Under the pieces are notes generated by a model, which did no database searches, had not been told where the DNA came from, and saw nothing but the letters and a program-made list of their open reading frames with translations. From UBA10649 sp965278965 (lineage in GTDB: Bacteria; Actinomycetota; Actinomycetes; S36-B12), in NCBI GenBank assembly GCA_965278965.1, contig OZ257127.1, positions 1,364,001 to 1,428,000 of the forward strand: a stretch of 64,000 nucleotides of DNA, in the 5' to 3' direction. Within the stretch, counting starts at the first letter, position 1; every line of letters starts with the position of its first letter. Below, piece after piece: positions 1 to 7,466 of the stretch. The position numbers and the translations under genes were made by a program.

Positions 1-431
1 TCATCGGCGGCCTTCGCATCGCGACCTCGCTCGAGCGGATGGGCGACCTCGCGGAGCACGTCGCCAAGCAGGCCCGCCTGCGGTACCCGCGGCCGTCGGT
101 CCCGCAGGAGCTTCGCGGCACGTTCGCCGAGATGGGCGGCCTGGCCGAGGCGATCGTGTCCAAGACCGGTGCCGTCATCGCACTCCAGGACGTGTCGTTG
201 ACGGCGGACATCGCCCGGCACGACGCGCTGGTCGACGCGCTGCATCGTGAGCTGTTCACCATCGTGATGTCTCCGCACTGGCCCCACGGGGTGGAGGCCG
301 CCATCGACGTCACCCTCCTGTCGCGCTACTACGAGCGCTACGCCGACCACGCCGTATCCGTCACCCGCCGCGTCGTCACCGTCGTCACGGGCGTGCCCTA
401 CGTCGGGGTGTCGCTGGAGTCCCCGCGTTAG
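1..431 (+). CDS. phoU: PhoU-family phosphate regulator, C-terminal part (cut by left edge)
   Basis: The open frame enters from the left edge (first complete codon at base 3) and ends at the TAG at 429-431, so only the last 142 or so residues are visible. Near its start it reads IATSLERMGDLAEHVAKQ, the conserved metal-binding E-R-x-x-D helix motif of PhoU, and the rest is helical as in the second three-helix repeat. PhoU represses phosphate uptake by linking the PstSCAB transporter to a sensor kinase. It is followed 71 bp downstream by mshA; in mycobacteria mshA lies near the senX3-regX3 phosphate system, so a pho neighbour is plausible. The family call is firm; which paralogue it is cannot be told from a fragment. 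Confidence 0.88.
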   Translation, partial: IGGLRIATSLERMGDLAEHVAKQARLRYPRPSVPQELRGTFAEMGGLAEAIVSKTGAVIALQDVSLTADIARHDALVDALHRELFTIVMSPHWPHGVEAAIDVTLLSRYYERYADHAVSVTRRVVTVVTGVPYVGVSLESPR

Positions 432-502
432 CACCCTCCGGCGGGAATAGGCGAGACTGCTGCCGTCGTTGGCGCGGGAGGGCCTGGGCGGAAGGAGCGG
501 TG

Positions 503-1819
503 ATGCCAGGAGCCAGCACGCGCGTGCGGCCACTGCGTACGCCGCGCCGGCCACGTCGCATAGCCGTCCTGTCGATCCACACGTCGCCGCTGGACACGCC
601 CGGCACCGGCGATGCGGGTGGGATGAACGTCTACGTCGTGGAGACCGCCCGCCGGCTGGCCGATGCCGGCATCGAGGTCGAGGTGTTCACCCGGGCGACC
701 TCCTCCGACGCGCCCCCGACGGTTGCCCTCGACCCTGGGGTCACCGTGCGCCATGTGACCGCCGGGCCGTTCGAGGGCCTGCACAAGGAGGACCTGCCCG
801 CTCAGCTGTGCGCCGTCACGGCCGGCGTGCTGCGGGCGGAGGCGTCCCGGCCCGAGGGTTGGTTCGACCTCGTGCACTCGCACTACTGGCTGTCGGGCCA
901 GGTCGGCTGGCTGGCCTCCGACCGATGGCACGTCCCGCTCGTCCACTCGATGCACACGATGGCGAAGGTCAAGAACCGCGACCTCGCGACCGGCGACACC
1001 GCGGAGCCGGCGATGCGGGTCATCGGCGAGGAGCAGGTCGTCGCCGCCGCGGACCGCCTCGTCGCCAACACCGCGGACGAGGCCCGCGAGCTGGTCGAGC
1101 TGTACGGCGCCGACCCGGCGCGCGTCGATGTCGTCCACCCGGGCGTCGACCTCGACGTGTTCGCCCCGGGCGACGGCCGCGACGCCGCCCGGCGCCGGCA
1201 CGGCATCGCGGCGGACGCGATCGTCCTGCTGTTCGTCGGCCGCATCCAGCCGCTGAAGGCCCCGGACATCCTCCTTCGCGCGGCCGCCCTCCTCGCCCAG
1301 GACCCAGCCCTGCGGCGACGGCTGACCGTCGTCGTGTGCGGGGGCCCGTCCGGTACCGGGCTCGCCCAGCCCGAGTCCCTTGCCGACCTGGCAGCGGAGC
1401 TGGGCATCGCCGACCTCGTGCGGTTCGAGCCGCCGGCCGGCCGGCAGGTGCTGGCGGACTGGTACCGCGCGGCCGACGTCACAGTCGTCCCGTCGTACTC
1501 GGAGTCGTTCGGCCTCGTCGCCGTGGAGTCCCAGGCGTGCGGCACGCCGGTCGTCGCCTCCGCGGTCGGCGGGCTGCGCACCGCCGTCGCGGACGGCGTC
1601 AGCGGGGTGCTTGTCCGGGGCCACGACCCCCGCGACTTCGCGGCCGCCATCACCGGTGTCATCGGGGACCCGCAGACGGCCGAACGGCTGTCGCGCGGGG
1701 CACGCGACCATGCCTCCGCGTTCGGCTGGGCATCGACGACGGCCGGACTGCTGGGAACGTACGAGGAGGCGCTGGCCGGCGCCCACGAGGGCAGGCTCGC
1801 CGCCGCCGGTCGGCCGTGA
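503..1819 (+). CDS. mshA: D-inositol-3-phosphate glycosyltransferase MshA (mycothiol, step 1)
   Basis: This GT4 retaining glycosyltransferase moves GlcNAc from UDP-GlcNAc to 1-L-inositol 3-phosphate, the committed step of mycothiol synthesis. The N-terminal Rossmann half begins with HTSPLDTPGTGDAGGMNVYV, the MshA signature loop. The C-terminal half has FVGRIQPLKAPDIL and the nucleotide-sugar site ESFGLVAVESQACGTPVV. At 438 residues it has the usual family length. I start at ATG 503 because AAGGAG at 492-497 lies 5 nt upstream; a GTG at 500 would be only 2 nt from it. The YbjN gene follows after 7 bp, so the two are probably cotranscribed. mshD, the last pathway gene, is at 12.4 kb. High confidence. 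Confidence 0.96.
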   Translation: MPGASTRVRPLRTPRRPRRIAVLSIHTSPLDTPGTGDAGGMNVYVVETARRLADAGIEVEVFTRATSSDAPPTVALDPGVTVRHVTAGPFEGLHKEDLPAQLCAVTAGVLRAEASRPEGWFDLVHSHYWLSGQVGWLASDRWHVPLVHSMHTMAKVKNRDLATGDTAEPAMRVIGEEQVVAAADRLVANTADEARELVELYGADPARVDVVHPGVDLDVFAPGDGRDAARRRHGIAADAIVLLFVGRIQPLKAPDILLRAAALLAQDPALRRRLTVVVCGGPSGTGLAQPESLADLAAELGIADLVRFEPPAGRQVLADWYRAADVTVVPSYSESFGLVAVESQACGTPVVASAVGGLRTAVADGVSGVLVRGHDPRDFAAAITGVIGDPQTAERLSRGARDHASAFGWASTTAGLLGTYEEALAGAHEGRLAAAGRP

Positions 1820-1826
1820 GCCGCGC

Positions 1827-2333
1827 GTGAGCACTCAGCAGTCCGCTGCTGCCGCGACGATCCGCGCCGCCCTCGACGAGGCGCAGATCGAGTGGGAGGA
1901 GTCGGCCGACGGGACGATCGTCGCGACGTTGCCCGGGGAGGCCAAGCTTCGGACGGCCGTGGCACTGTCGGTCGGCGAGCACGCGGTGACGATCAACGCC
2001 TTCGTCGCCCGGAAGCCGGACGAGAACCACGAGGCGGTCTACCGCTGGCTGCTCGAGCGCAACCGGCGGCTCTACGCCGTCGCGTTCGCGCTCGACCCGC
2101 TCGGTGACATCTACCTGGCCGGTCGGCTGCCGCTCGCCGCCGTCACCGCGGACGAGCTCGATCGCGTCCTTGGCGCCGTGCTCGAGTACGCGGACGGCTC
2201 GTTCAACACGATCCTCGAGCTCGGCTTCGCGTCCTCGATCCGCCGCGAGTGGGCCTGGCGAATCTCGCGCGGGGAGTCGACGGCCAACCTCGCCGCGTTC
2301 GCGCATCTCGCGCCGCCGCCCGAACCGAAGTGA
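1827..2333 (+). CDS. YbjN-domain protein
   Basis: This 168-residue protein of the YbjN (PF10722) type has a mixed alpha/beta fold related to type III secretion chaperones; no enzymatic role is known. Visible hallmarks are the central strand-helix block HAVTINAFVARKPDENHEAV, then the WLLERNRRLYAVAFALDPLGDIYLAGRLPL region and a C-terminal helix ending EWAWRIS. The GTG start at 1827 lies 7 nt after the mshA stop; an upstream extension in this frame would run back inside mshA and is not protein-like. In M. tuberculosis the mshA neighbour Rv0487 is of the same type, which supports the call. Its job in the mycothiol/gpm neighbourhood is unknown. Confidence 0.85.
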   Translation: MSTQQSAAAATIRAALDEAQIEWEESADGTIVATLPGEAKLRTAVALSVGEHAVTINAFVARKPDENHEAVYRWLLERNRRLYAVAFALDPLGDIYLAGRLPLAAVTADELDRVLGAVLEYADGSFNTILELGFASSIRREWAWRISRGESTANLAAFAHLAPPPEPK

Positions 2334-2361
2334 TGGCGCCGACTGCGGCAGGATGTGTGCC

Positions 2362-3123
2362 ATGAGCGACGCCCCCTACACGCTGGTCCTGCTCCGCCAC
2401 GGCGAGAGCCTGTGGAACGCCGAGAACCTGTTCACCGGCTGGGTCGACGTCGACCTCAGCGAGAAGGGCATGGCCGAGGCGGCGAACGGCGGCCGGCTGC
2501 TGGCCGAGGCCGGGATCCTGCCCGACATCGTCCACACGTCGTTGCTGAAGCGGGCGATCAAGACCTCGCAGCTCGCGCTGGAGGGGTGCGACCGCCTGTG
2601 GGTGCCGGTCGTGCGCAACTGGCGGCTCAACGAGCGGCACTACGGAGCGCTCCAGGGGAAGAACAAGAAGGAGACCCTCGAGCAGTACGGCGACGAGCAG
2701 TTCATGCTCTGGCGTCGCTCGTACGACGTGCCCCCGCCGCCGATCGACCCCGACGACCAGTGGGCACAGACCTACGACCCCCGCTACGCGGCGCTGCCGC
2801 CCGCCGCGCGACCGGCGACCGAGTGCCTGGCCGACGTCGTGACCCGGCTTATCCCGTACTGGGAGGACGTCATCGTCGCGGAGCACCTGCGTGCCGGGAT
2901 GACGGTCCTGGTGGCTGCGCACGGCAACTCGCTCCGGGCGCTCGTCAAGCATCTGGACGGGATCTCCGACGCCGACATCGCCGGGTTGAACATCCCCACC
3001 GGCATCCCGCTCGTGTACCGGCTCGATGCCGACCTGCGGCCCGCGGTCCCCGGCGGGGAGTACCTCGACCCGGCAGCGGCGACGGAGGCCGCGGCGGCCG
3101 TGGCCGCCCAGGGCAAGAAGTAG
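2362..3123 (+). CDS. gpmA: 2,3-bisphosphoglycerate-dependent phosphoglycerate mutase
   Basis: The enzyme interconverts 3- and 2-phosphoglycerate in glycolysis and gluconeogenesis. The N-terminal LVLLRHGESLWNAENLFTGW carries the phosphorylated His of the RHG motif. WRLNERHYGALQGKNK follows, with the conserved Glu-Arg pair, and VLVAAHGNSLRALVKHL carries the second catalytic His. At 253 residues it matches the dPGM family length. I chose ATG 2362 over ATG 2353 because the purine-rich GGCAGGA at 2347-2353 is better spaced. The gene ends AAVAAQGKK and is followed after 2 bp by the alanyl-tRNA editing gene. The order mshA-ybjN-gpm is as in mycobacteria. Confidence 0.96.
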   Translation: MSDAPYTLVLLRHGESLWNAENLFTGWVDVDLSEKGMAEAANGGRLLAEAGILPDIVHTSLLKRAIKTSQLALEGCDRLWVPVVRNWRLNERHYGALQGKNKKETLEQYGDEQFMLWRRSYDVPPPPIDPDDQWAQTYDPRYAALPPAARPATECLADVVTRLIPYWEDVIVAEHLRAGMTVLVAAHGNSLRALVKHLDGISDADIAGLNIPTGIPLVYRLDADLRPAVPGGEYLDPAAATEAAAAVAAQGKK

Positions 3124-3125
3124 CG

Positions 3126-3851
3126 ATGTCCGCGCGGACGCATCGGCTCGAGCTCGCCGACGCGACGCTGCGCGAGTGGGATGCCGTCGTCCTGGCGTCC
3201 GATCCCGAGTCCGGCATCGTGCTGGACCGGTCGGCGTTCTACCCCGGTGGCGGCGGGCAGCCGCCCGACCACGGCGTCCTGCTCTGGGGCGGCGTGCAGA
3301 CCCGGGTCGTCGACGTCCGGCGCGGGGACGACCTGTGGCTCGTGCCCGCCGACGGAGACCCGCTCCCCCCGGTGGGCACGGCCGTCCGCGGCGCCGTGGA
3401 GGACACTCGGCGCACGGCCCTCATGCGTACGCACTCCGGGCTCCACCTGCTGTCGGGCGTGGTGTTCCGGGACTTCGGTGCCCTGGTCACCGGGTCGAAC
3501 ATGGACCCGTTGTCGGGCCGGCTGGACTTCGGCCTGGACGAGGCCCCTCCCGGGTTCAAGGACGCGGTCGAAGCGGCGTGCAACACGGAGGTGATGGCCG
3601 ACCGGGCGATCGCCGCGTACGAGCTCCCGCGCGACGAGGCGCTGGCGATCCCCGACGTGATCCGGACGGCGACGAACCTGCTGCCGCCGACGATCGAGGT
3701 CGTCCGGCTCGTCGACATCGCCGGCCTCGACGTCCAGGCGGACGGCGGCACCCACGTCGCGTCGACCCGTCAGATCGGCCGGATGCAGGTCGCGAAGGTG
3801 GAGAACAAGGGCAAGGGCTTCCGCCGCATCCGGATCGTGCTCCCGGACTGA
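3126..3851 (+). CDS. AlaX-type alanyl-tRNA editing protein
   Basis: This 241-residue free-standing editing protein is related to the AlaRS editing domain and hydrolyses mischarged Ser- or Gly-tRNA(Ala). An N-terminal beta-barrel part contains the Gly-rich FYPGGGGQPPDHG, as in AlaRS-type editing proteins. The first zinc motif HxxxH is seen as THSGLHLLSG. The second motif, normally CxxxH, reads ADGGTHVAST, so Asp stands where Cys is canonical while His is kept. The C-terminus VENKGKGFRRIRI is typical. ATG 3126 is 2 bp after gpmA, so the two are probably cotranscribed. Whether the Asp is normal for this subfamily or weakens zinc binding I cannot tell from sequence alone. Confidence 0.85.
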   Translation: MSARTHRLELADATLREWDAVVLASDPESGIVLDRSAFYPGGGGQPPDHGVLLWGGVQTRVVDVRRGDDLWLVPADGDPLPPVGTAVRGAVEDTRRTALMRTHSGLHLLSGVVFRDFGALVTGSNMDPLSGRLDFGLDEAPPGFKDAVEAACNTEVMADRAIAAYELPRDEALAIPDVIRTATNLLPPTIEVVRLVDIAGLDVQADGGTHVASTRQIGRMQVAKVENKGKGFRRIRIVLPD

Positions 3852-3863
3852 CGGCCCGCCCGA

Positions 3864-4391
3864 TCAGGCCGCGATGGCGGCAGCGAAGTCGGCCAGCGAA
3901 TCGTCGCTGACCAGGACGAACCGCACGAGGTCGATCCGGCTCGTCGGCACGTCGCGGTCGAAGCCGCGGACGGCGGCGACAGCCACCGGCGCCGCGTCCG
4001 ACGTGCGCCAGCCGTACGCCCCGCACGAGATCGCCGGGAAGGCAACCGATCGGGCGCCGAGTACGGCAGCGGTCTCAAGGCTGCGCCGATGGCAGGACGC
4101 GAGCAGGTCCGCCCCATCGACCGGGTGCTCGGCCCAGATCGGACCGACCGTATGGACCACGAAGCGCGCCGGAAGGCTTCCGCCGGTGGTCGCGACGGCG
4201 TCACCGGTCGGCAGGCCGGATGGATGGGTGGTCGACCGCACGAGCCGGCACGCGTCGAGAAGCTGCGGACCGGCTGCCCGATGCAGGGCACCGTCGACCC
4301 CGCCGCCGCCGAGGAGCGAGGAGTTCGCGGCGTTCACGACGACATCCAGGTCGGACGTCGTCAGGTCGCCACGGACCGCCTCGATCCGCAC
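3864..4391 (-). CDS. Macro-domain protein (ADP-ribose / O-acetyl-ADP-ribose hydrolase type)
   Basis: A single macro domain of 175 residues. It shows the ribose-binding loop VVVNAANSSLLGGGGVDGAL near residues 18-37 and the second phosphate loop region FPAISCGAYGWR, the pattern of the YmdB/MacroD class that hydrolyses O-acetyl-ADP-ribose or removes ADP-ribose from proteins. The likely start is GTG 4391, only 2 nt after the stop of the DUF2516 gene, suggesting translational coupling. Its stop is 12 bp from that of the convergent alanyl-tRNA editing gene. It is the last gene of the XRE / HbhA-like / DUF2516 series. The fold is certain; the natural substrate is not known. Confidence 0.9.
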   Translation of the reverse strand: MRIEAVRGDLTTSDLDVVVNAANSSLLGGGGVDGALHRAAGPQLLDACRLVRSTTHPSGLPTGDAVATTGGSLPARFVVHTVGPIWAEHPVDGADLLASCHRRSLETAAVLGARSVAFPAISCGAYGWRTSDAAPVAVAAVRGFDRDVPTSRIDLVRFVLVSDDSLADFAAAIAA

Positions 4392-4393
4392 GG

Positions 4394-4678
4394 CTAGCGC
4401 CGGCCGGTGATCTCGACGATCCGCGGGCGCACGCCGAACACGTAGACCAGCGCGACGACCACGCCGGCCAGCCCGATGATGTTCAGGGTCAGCCCGGGGA
4501 CGAGACCGCTCAGCGCAGCCAGGCCGGTCAGGATCATCCAGAGCACCTTGGACTGCCGGTCGACGGCCGGGAAGGCCGCTGCGGGCCGCCGGATGCAGTC
4601 GATGAAGGCGAACGCCTTCAGGCCGAGCGTGAGGATCCACAGCACCAGGACGACGAGCTGCGTGACGTTGGCGAACAT
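4394..4678 (-). CDS. DUF2516 small membrane protein
   Basis: A 94-residue membrane protein. Hydrophobic segments lie near residues 5-27 (TQLVVLVLWILTLGLKAFAF), 44-62 and 66-84, separated by the polar loop DCIRRPAAAFPAVDRQSK that typifies DUF2516. Biochemical function is unknown. Its neighbours are an HbhA-like protein and an XRE regulator upstream and a macro-domain gene downstream. The trio XRE / heparin-binding haemagglutinin / DUF2516 corresponds to Rv0474-Rv0476 of M. tuberculosis as I remember it, so the order is conserved across actinobacteria and probably functional. The start is ATG 4678. Confidence 0.85.
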   Translation of the reverse strand: MFANVTQLVVLVLWILTLGLKAFAFIDCIRRPAAAFPAVDRQSKVLWMILTGLAALSGLVPGLTLNIIGLAGVVVALVYVFGVRPRIVEITGRR

Positions 4679-4725
4679 CTCTGCACGCTAACGCAGGCTC
4701 GTCGTCCTGGCGTGGCTCCGGGGTG

Positions 4726-5208
4726 TCAGGCGGCCGGCTTCTGCCCGATGCCCACGGCCTCGCGCAGCAGCGCGACCGTGTGGGTCACGCCGTCCTTGAC
4801 CGACTTCGCCGTGCCGCTCGCGCGGTCCTTCGCCCGGCTCCCGACCGCAGCGACGTCGACGTTCGGGACGTCGACCTTCGGCAGCTTCGGCAGGTCCCAC
4901 TTCGGGAGGTCGAACTTCGGGATCTCGAACCGGCCGATGCCGAATCCGCCCTGAGCGGCGTCGGCTGCCTTGGCCGAGGTCTCCTTGGCCGTCTGCGCCG
5001 CCTTGGCGGTCGTGGACTTCGCCGCGCCGGTCGCCTTCGCGGTGGTCTTCTTGGCCGTCTGCGTCGCCTTCGCGGTGGTCTTCTTCGCCGTCTGCGTCGC
5101 CTTCGCCGTCGTGGTCTTCGCGGTCTGCGTCGCCTTCGCGGTGGTCTTCTTCACGCGCGTGGCCGGCTGCTCAGGGGTGGTCGCGTCGGGGGTGGTCTCG
5201 TCCGTCAT
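4726..5208 (-). CDS. HbhA-like Lys/Ala/Thr-rich repeat protein
   Basis: This 160-residue basic protein occupies the position of hbhA (heparin-binding haemagglutinin) between an XRE regulator and DUF2516. After an acidic, Thr-rich head of about 19 residues come six 11-residue repeats of the form KKTTAKATQTA (residues 20-85), resembling HbhA and histone-H1-type lysine tails. A second short repeat follows (FEIPKFDLPKWDLPKLPKVD) and then an amphipathic C-terminal helix. Mycobacterial HbhA has its Lys-rich repeats at the C-terminus; here they are N-terminal, so the layout is reversed. The ATG overlaps the XRE stop (ATGA). Possible roles are surface adhesion or DNA/nucleoid binding. Homology is inferred from position and composition only. 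Confidence 0.7.
   Translation of the reverse strand: MTDETTPDATTPEQPATRVKKTTAKATQTAKTTTAKATQTAKKTTAKATQTAKKTTAKATGAAKSTTAKAAQTAKETSAKAADAAQGGFGIGRFEIPKFDLPKWDLPKLPKVDVPNVDVAAVGSRAKDRASGTAKSVKDGVTHTVALLREAVGIGQKPAA
4954..5151 (-). repeat. Six 33-bp tandem repeats inside the HbhA-like gene
   Basis: Six consecutive in-frame 33-bp units each encode an 11-residue K-x-T-T-A-K-A-x-x-x-A block. The four upstream units are nearly identical in DNA and the last two have diverged. Such arrays change copy number by slippage or recombination without breaking the frame. Confidence 0.85.
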
Positions 5209-5618
5209 GGTCGGTCCTCTCGTTCGCCCGCGTCCGCGGGATCGGTGGGCGCCGACGCGTCGTCGCGCTCGGCATGTGCCCGGTTCTCGGCCTGGAATGC
5301 GCCGTAGATCTGCAGCAAAGTCGCCCGCTGCCGTTCGGTGAGGGTGTCGTCGGCGCCGATCGCCGTCGTCACTGCCTGGTCGCCCTCGCGCTCGTCGAGG
5401 ATCCCCGCTCGCACGTAGAGCGTCTCGGCGGAGATCCGCAGGCCCGAGGCGATGCGGCCGAGCATCTCGGCGCTGGGGCGCCGCAGGCCGCGTTCGACCT
5501 GGCTGAGGTACGGGTTGGAGACGTCAGCCGCCTTGGCCAGCTGCCGAAGCGACATCTGTGCCTGGTCGCGCTGCTGGCGGATGAACTCCCCCAGCCCGCT
5601 CACGTCGATCCGTGCCAT
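5205..5618 (-). CDS. XRE-family transcriptional regulator
   Basis: A 137-residue protein with an N-terminal Cro/CI helix-turn-helix at residues 10-65: FIRQQRDQAQMSLRQLAKAA, then VSNPYLSQVERGLRRPSAEM as recognition helix. The C-terminal half, ADDTLTERQRATLLQIYGAF, is a helical tail. It heads the HbhA-like / DUF2516 / macro-domain series, overlapping the next ATG by 4 bp, and corresponds in position to Rv0474. A perfect 12-bp palindrome lies 24 nt upstream of its ATG, so autoregulation is likely. Family assignment is firm; the signal is unknown. Confidence 0.9.
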   Translation of the reverse strand: MARIDVSGLGEFIRQQRDQAQMSLRQLAKAADVSNPYLSQVERGLRRPSAEMLGRIASGLRISAETLYVRAGILDEREGDQAVTTAIGADDTLTERQRATLLQIYGAFQAENRAHAERDDASAPTDPADAGEREDRP

Positions 5619-5641
5619 GTCCCCAGTGTGACCCGAGGTGC

Positions 5642-5653
5642 TTGCAATTGCAA
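5642..5653. promoter_or_regulatory. Palindrome TTGCAATTGCAA upstream of the XRE gene
   Basis: A perfect 12-bp inverted repeat, AT-rich against a very GC-rich background, in the 51-bp gap upstream of the XRE gene. It sits where an autoregulatory operator would overlap the promoter. A second palindrome, GCTGCTAGCAGC (5658-5669), abuts the stop codon of the neighbouring permease gene and may act in termination. Confidence 0.5.
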
Positions 5654-5669
5654 ACGGGCTGCTAGCAGC

Positions 5670-6857
5670 TCATCCGAAGGACCCCGTGGCGGCCGCCGCG
5701 ACGAGCCCCGCGACCACGACCGCGCAGCCGAGCAGGCCGAGGACGGGCCAGACGCGGTCGGACCGTCGACGCCGCGGGAGCGTGAGTGCGGCCAGATGGG
5801 CCACCGCGTAGTACGTCAGGATGCAGGCGGCCGACAGCGCGAGCGACCAGGACAGCCGGCCGGCGGCCGCCACCGCAGCGGCGAGCACCGCCGCCACGAC
5901 GGCCGCCCGTATCGGCACGCGACGATCGGAGACCCGCGCGAGCGATCGGGGGGCGTCGCCGGCGTCGGCCATGGCGAACAGCGTGCGTCCGACCCCCGCG
6001 ATCAACGACAGCAGCACGCCGCCTGCTCCGAGCACGGCGCCTACCGTCACGAGCGCCGGGAGCCCCGGCCATCCCGCCAGCTCCGCGATGTCGTTCAGGG
6101 CGGCGGGACCGAATCGGACGCCGTGCGCCGCGAGCACCGTCACCACGACGCCGATGGCCCCGTAGACGACGAGGACCACGGCGAAGGAGAGCGCCACCGC
6201 ACGCGGGATGACGCGAGCCGGGTCGCGTACCTCTTCCCCCAGCACGGTGACGCGCGCGTAGCCGGCGAACGCGACGAAGAGGATGCCGGCAGCGGCGACG
6301 ACGCCGATGGCGCCGCCGTCGGCCAGCGGCCCGCCCGACGCCGACGGCACGTTGACCGCACCCGCGACGACGGTGGCCCCGACGATCGCGAGCACGAGGC
6401 CGGCGAGCACAGCCGACACCCGCATCGACCGGACGACCCCGCGCAGGTCGACGACGAGCACGACCCCGATCGCCAGCCAGGCCACCAGGCGCTGCTGCGC
6501 TGGCCACACGTACGCCCCGATCGTCAGTCCGGCCGCCGCCGCGCTCGCGCTCTTGCCGACGACGAACGCGACTCCAGCGAGGACGCCCGCGCCCCGGCCG
6601 AGCCGACGGCGCCCGTAGGCGTAGGCCCCGCCCGACTCCGGATGCACTGCGGCCAGGCGCGCGGTCGACGCCGCGTTGAGGGCCGCGACCAGCGCGGCGA
6701 GTACCAGCGCCGCCAGGAGCCATCCGCCGGCCAGACCGAGGGCCGGCGTCCAGACGGCGAAGACGCCGGTGCCGAGCATCGCGCCGAGCCCGACGACCGT
6801 CGCGCCGCGCAGCCCGAGGCCGCGGTGCAGCCGACTGGGGGGCTGGGGGTTCGGCAC
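5670..6857 (-). CDS. APC-family amino acid permease
   Basis: A 395-residue integral membrane transporter of the amino acid-polyamine-organocation superfamily. The first helix holds the family motif GLRGATVVGLGAMLGTGVFA, and ESGGAYAYGRRRLGRGAGVL fits the TM3 entry; about 12 hydrophobic segments follow. The C-terminus is short, so it belongs to the compact YhdG/YfnA-like class. The start GTG 6857 is chosen because residues further upstream are Arg/Ala-rich and not membrane-like. It diverges from a GNAT gene across 59 bp. The substrate cannot be read from the sequence. It ends 51 bp upstream of the XRE start and may be a separate unit. Confidence 0.85.
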   Translation of the reverse strand: MPNPQPPSRLHRGLGLRGATVVGLGAMLGTGVFAVWTPALGLAGGWLLAALVLAALVAALNAASTARLAAVHPESGGAYAYGRRRLGRGAGVLAGVAFVVGKSASAAAAGLTIGAYVWPAQQRLVAWLAIGVVLVVDLRGVVRSMRVSAVLAGLVLAIVGATVVAGAVNVPSASGGPLADGGAIGVVAAAGILFVAFAGYARVTVLGEEVRDPARVIPRAVALSFAVVLVVYGAIGVVVTVLAAHGVRFGPAALNDIAELAGWPGLPALVTVGAVLGAGGVLLSLIAGVGRTLFAMADAGDAPRSLARVSDRRVPIRAAVVAAVLAAAVAAAGRLSWSLALSAACILTYYAVAHLAALTLPRRRRSDRVWPVLGLLGCAVVVAGLVAAAATGSFG

Positions 6858-6916
6858 GCGGGCACGGTAGCGAGCACGTGCCCAGTCCGCCCGTCGGGCG
6901 CTGGTTGGATCGGCGT

Positions 6917-7453
6917 GTGAGCCCACGGACCCGGCTGGTGACGACGGATGACGCGGACGACATTGCGCGGCTGATGCGCGACCACTGGGAAGACTTCGCG
7001 CCGTGGGAGCCGGACCGGGACGCGGAGTACTTCACCGAGGCCAGCCAAAGGACCGGCATCGGAACCGACCTCGAGCGGCACGCCCAGGGGCTCGTCGAGC
7101 CGCGAGCCATCGTCGACGACGCAGGTGCAGTCGTCGGCCGGATCACGCTCTTCTTCATCACGCGGGGGCCGCTGCACTCATGCACGCTCGGCTACTGGAT
7201 CTCCCCGGAGGTCGGGGGGCGCGGGTTGGCGACGCAGGCGGTCGCCGAGGTCGTCCGCGTCGCGTTCGACGACCTCGGGCTGCACCGGATCGAGGCGGGC
7301 ACCCTCGTCCACAACGTGCGGTCGCAGCGCGTGCTGGAGAAGAACGGGTTCGAGCGGTTCGGCCTCGCTCCGCGCTACCTGCGGATCGCCGGTCAGTGGC
7401 AGGACCACGTGCTGTTCCAGCTGGTGAACGACGACTGGCGCGAGCGGTCGTGA
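6917..7453 (+). CDS. GNAT N-acetyltransferase, RimJ/RimL type
   Basis: A 178-residue acetyl-CoA-dependent acetyltransferase. The acyl-CoA pyrophosphate loop is LGYWISPEVGGRGLATQAVA (motif A, Q/R-x-x-G-x-G/A), followed by FDDLGLHRIEAGTLVHNVRS and the classic RimJ ending VLEKNGFERFG with a late YLRIAGQWQDHVLF. That C-terminal block is characteristic of enzymes acetylating ribosomal protein N-termini, though many relatives modify other substrates. The GTG start at 6917 gives the usual length. The dtd gene starts 13 bp downstream, so the two are probably one unit. Confidence 0.88.
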   Translation: MSPRTRLVTTDDADDIARLMRDHWEDFAPWEPDRDAEYFTEASQRTGIGTDLERHAQGLVEPRAIVDDAGAVVGRITLFFITRGPLHSCTLGYWISPEVGGRGLATQAVAEVVRVAFDDLGLHRIEAGTLVHNVRSQRVLEKNGFERFGLAPRYLRIAGQWQDHVLFQLVNDDWRERS

Positions 7454-7466
7454 CAGGCTTCGCGCC

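Noticed and set aside
500..505. GTG at 500 as the mshA start
   Set aside because: It is 2 nt from the Shine-Dalgarno AAGGAG, while ATG 503 has a normal 5-nt spacing.
428..1834. Long open frames on both strands overlapping mshA
   Set aside because: They are shadows of mshA in other frames and contain no family motif.
4954..5151. Repeat array as a possible CRISPR
   Set aside because: The units are contiguous 33-bp in-frame coding repeats without spacers.
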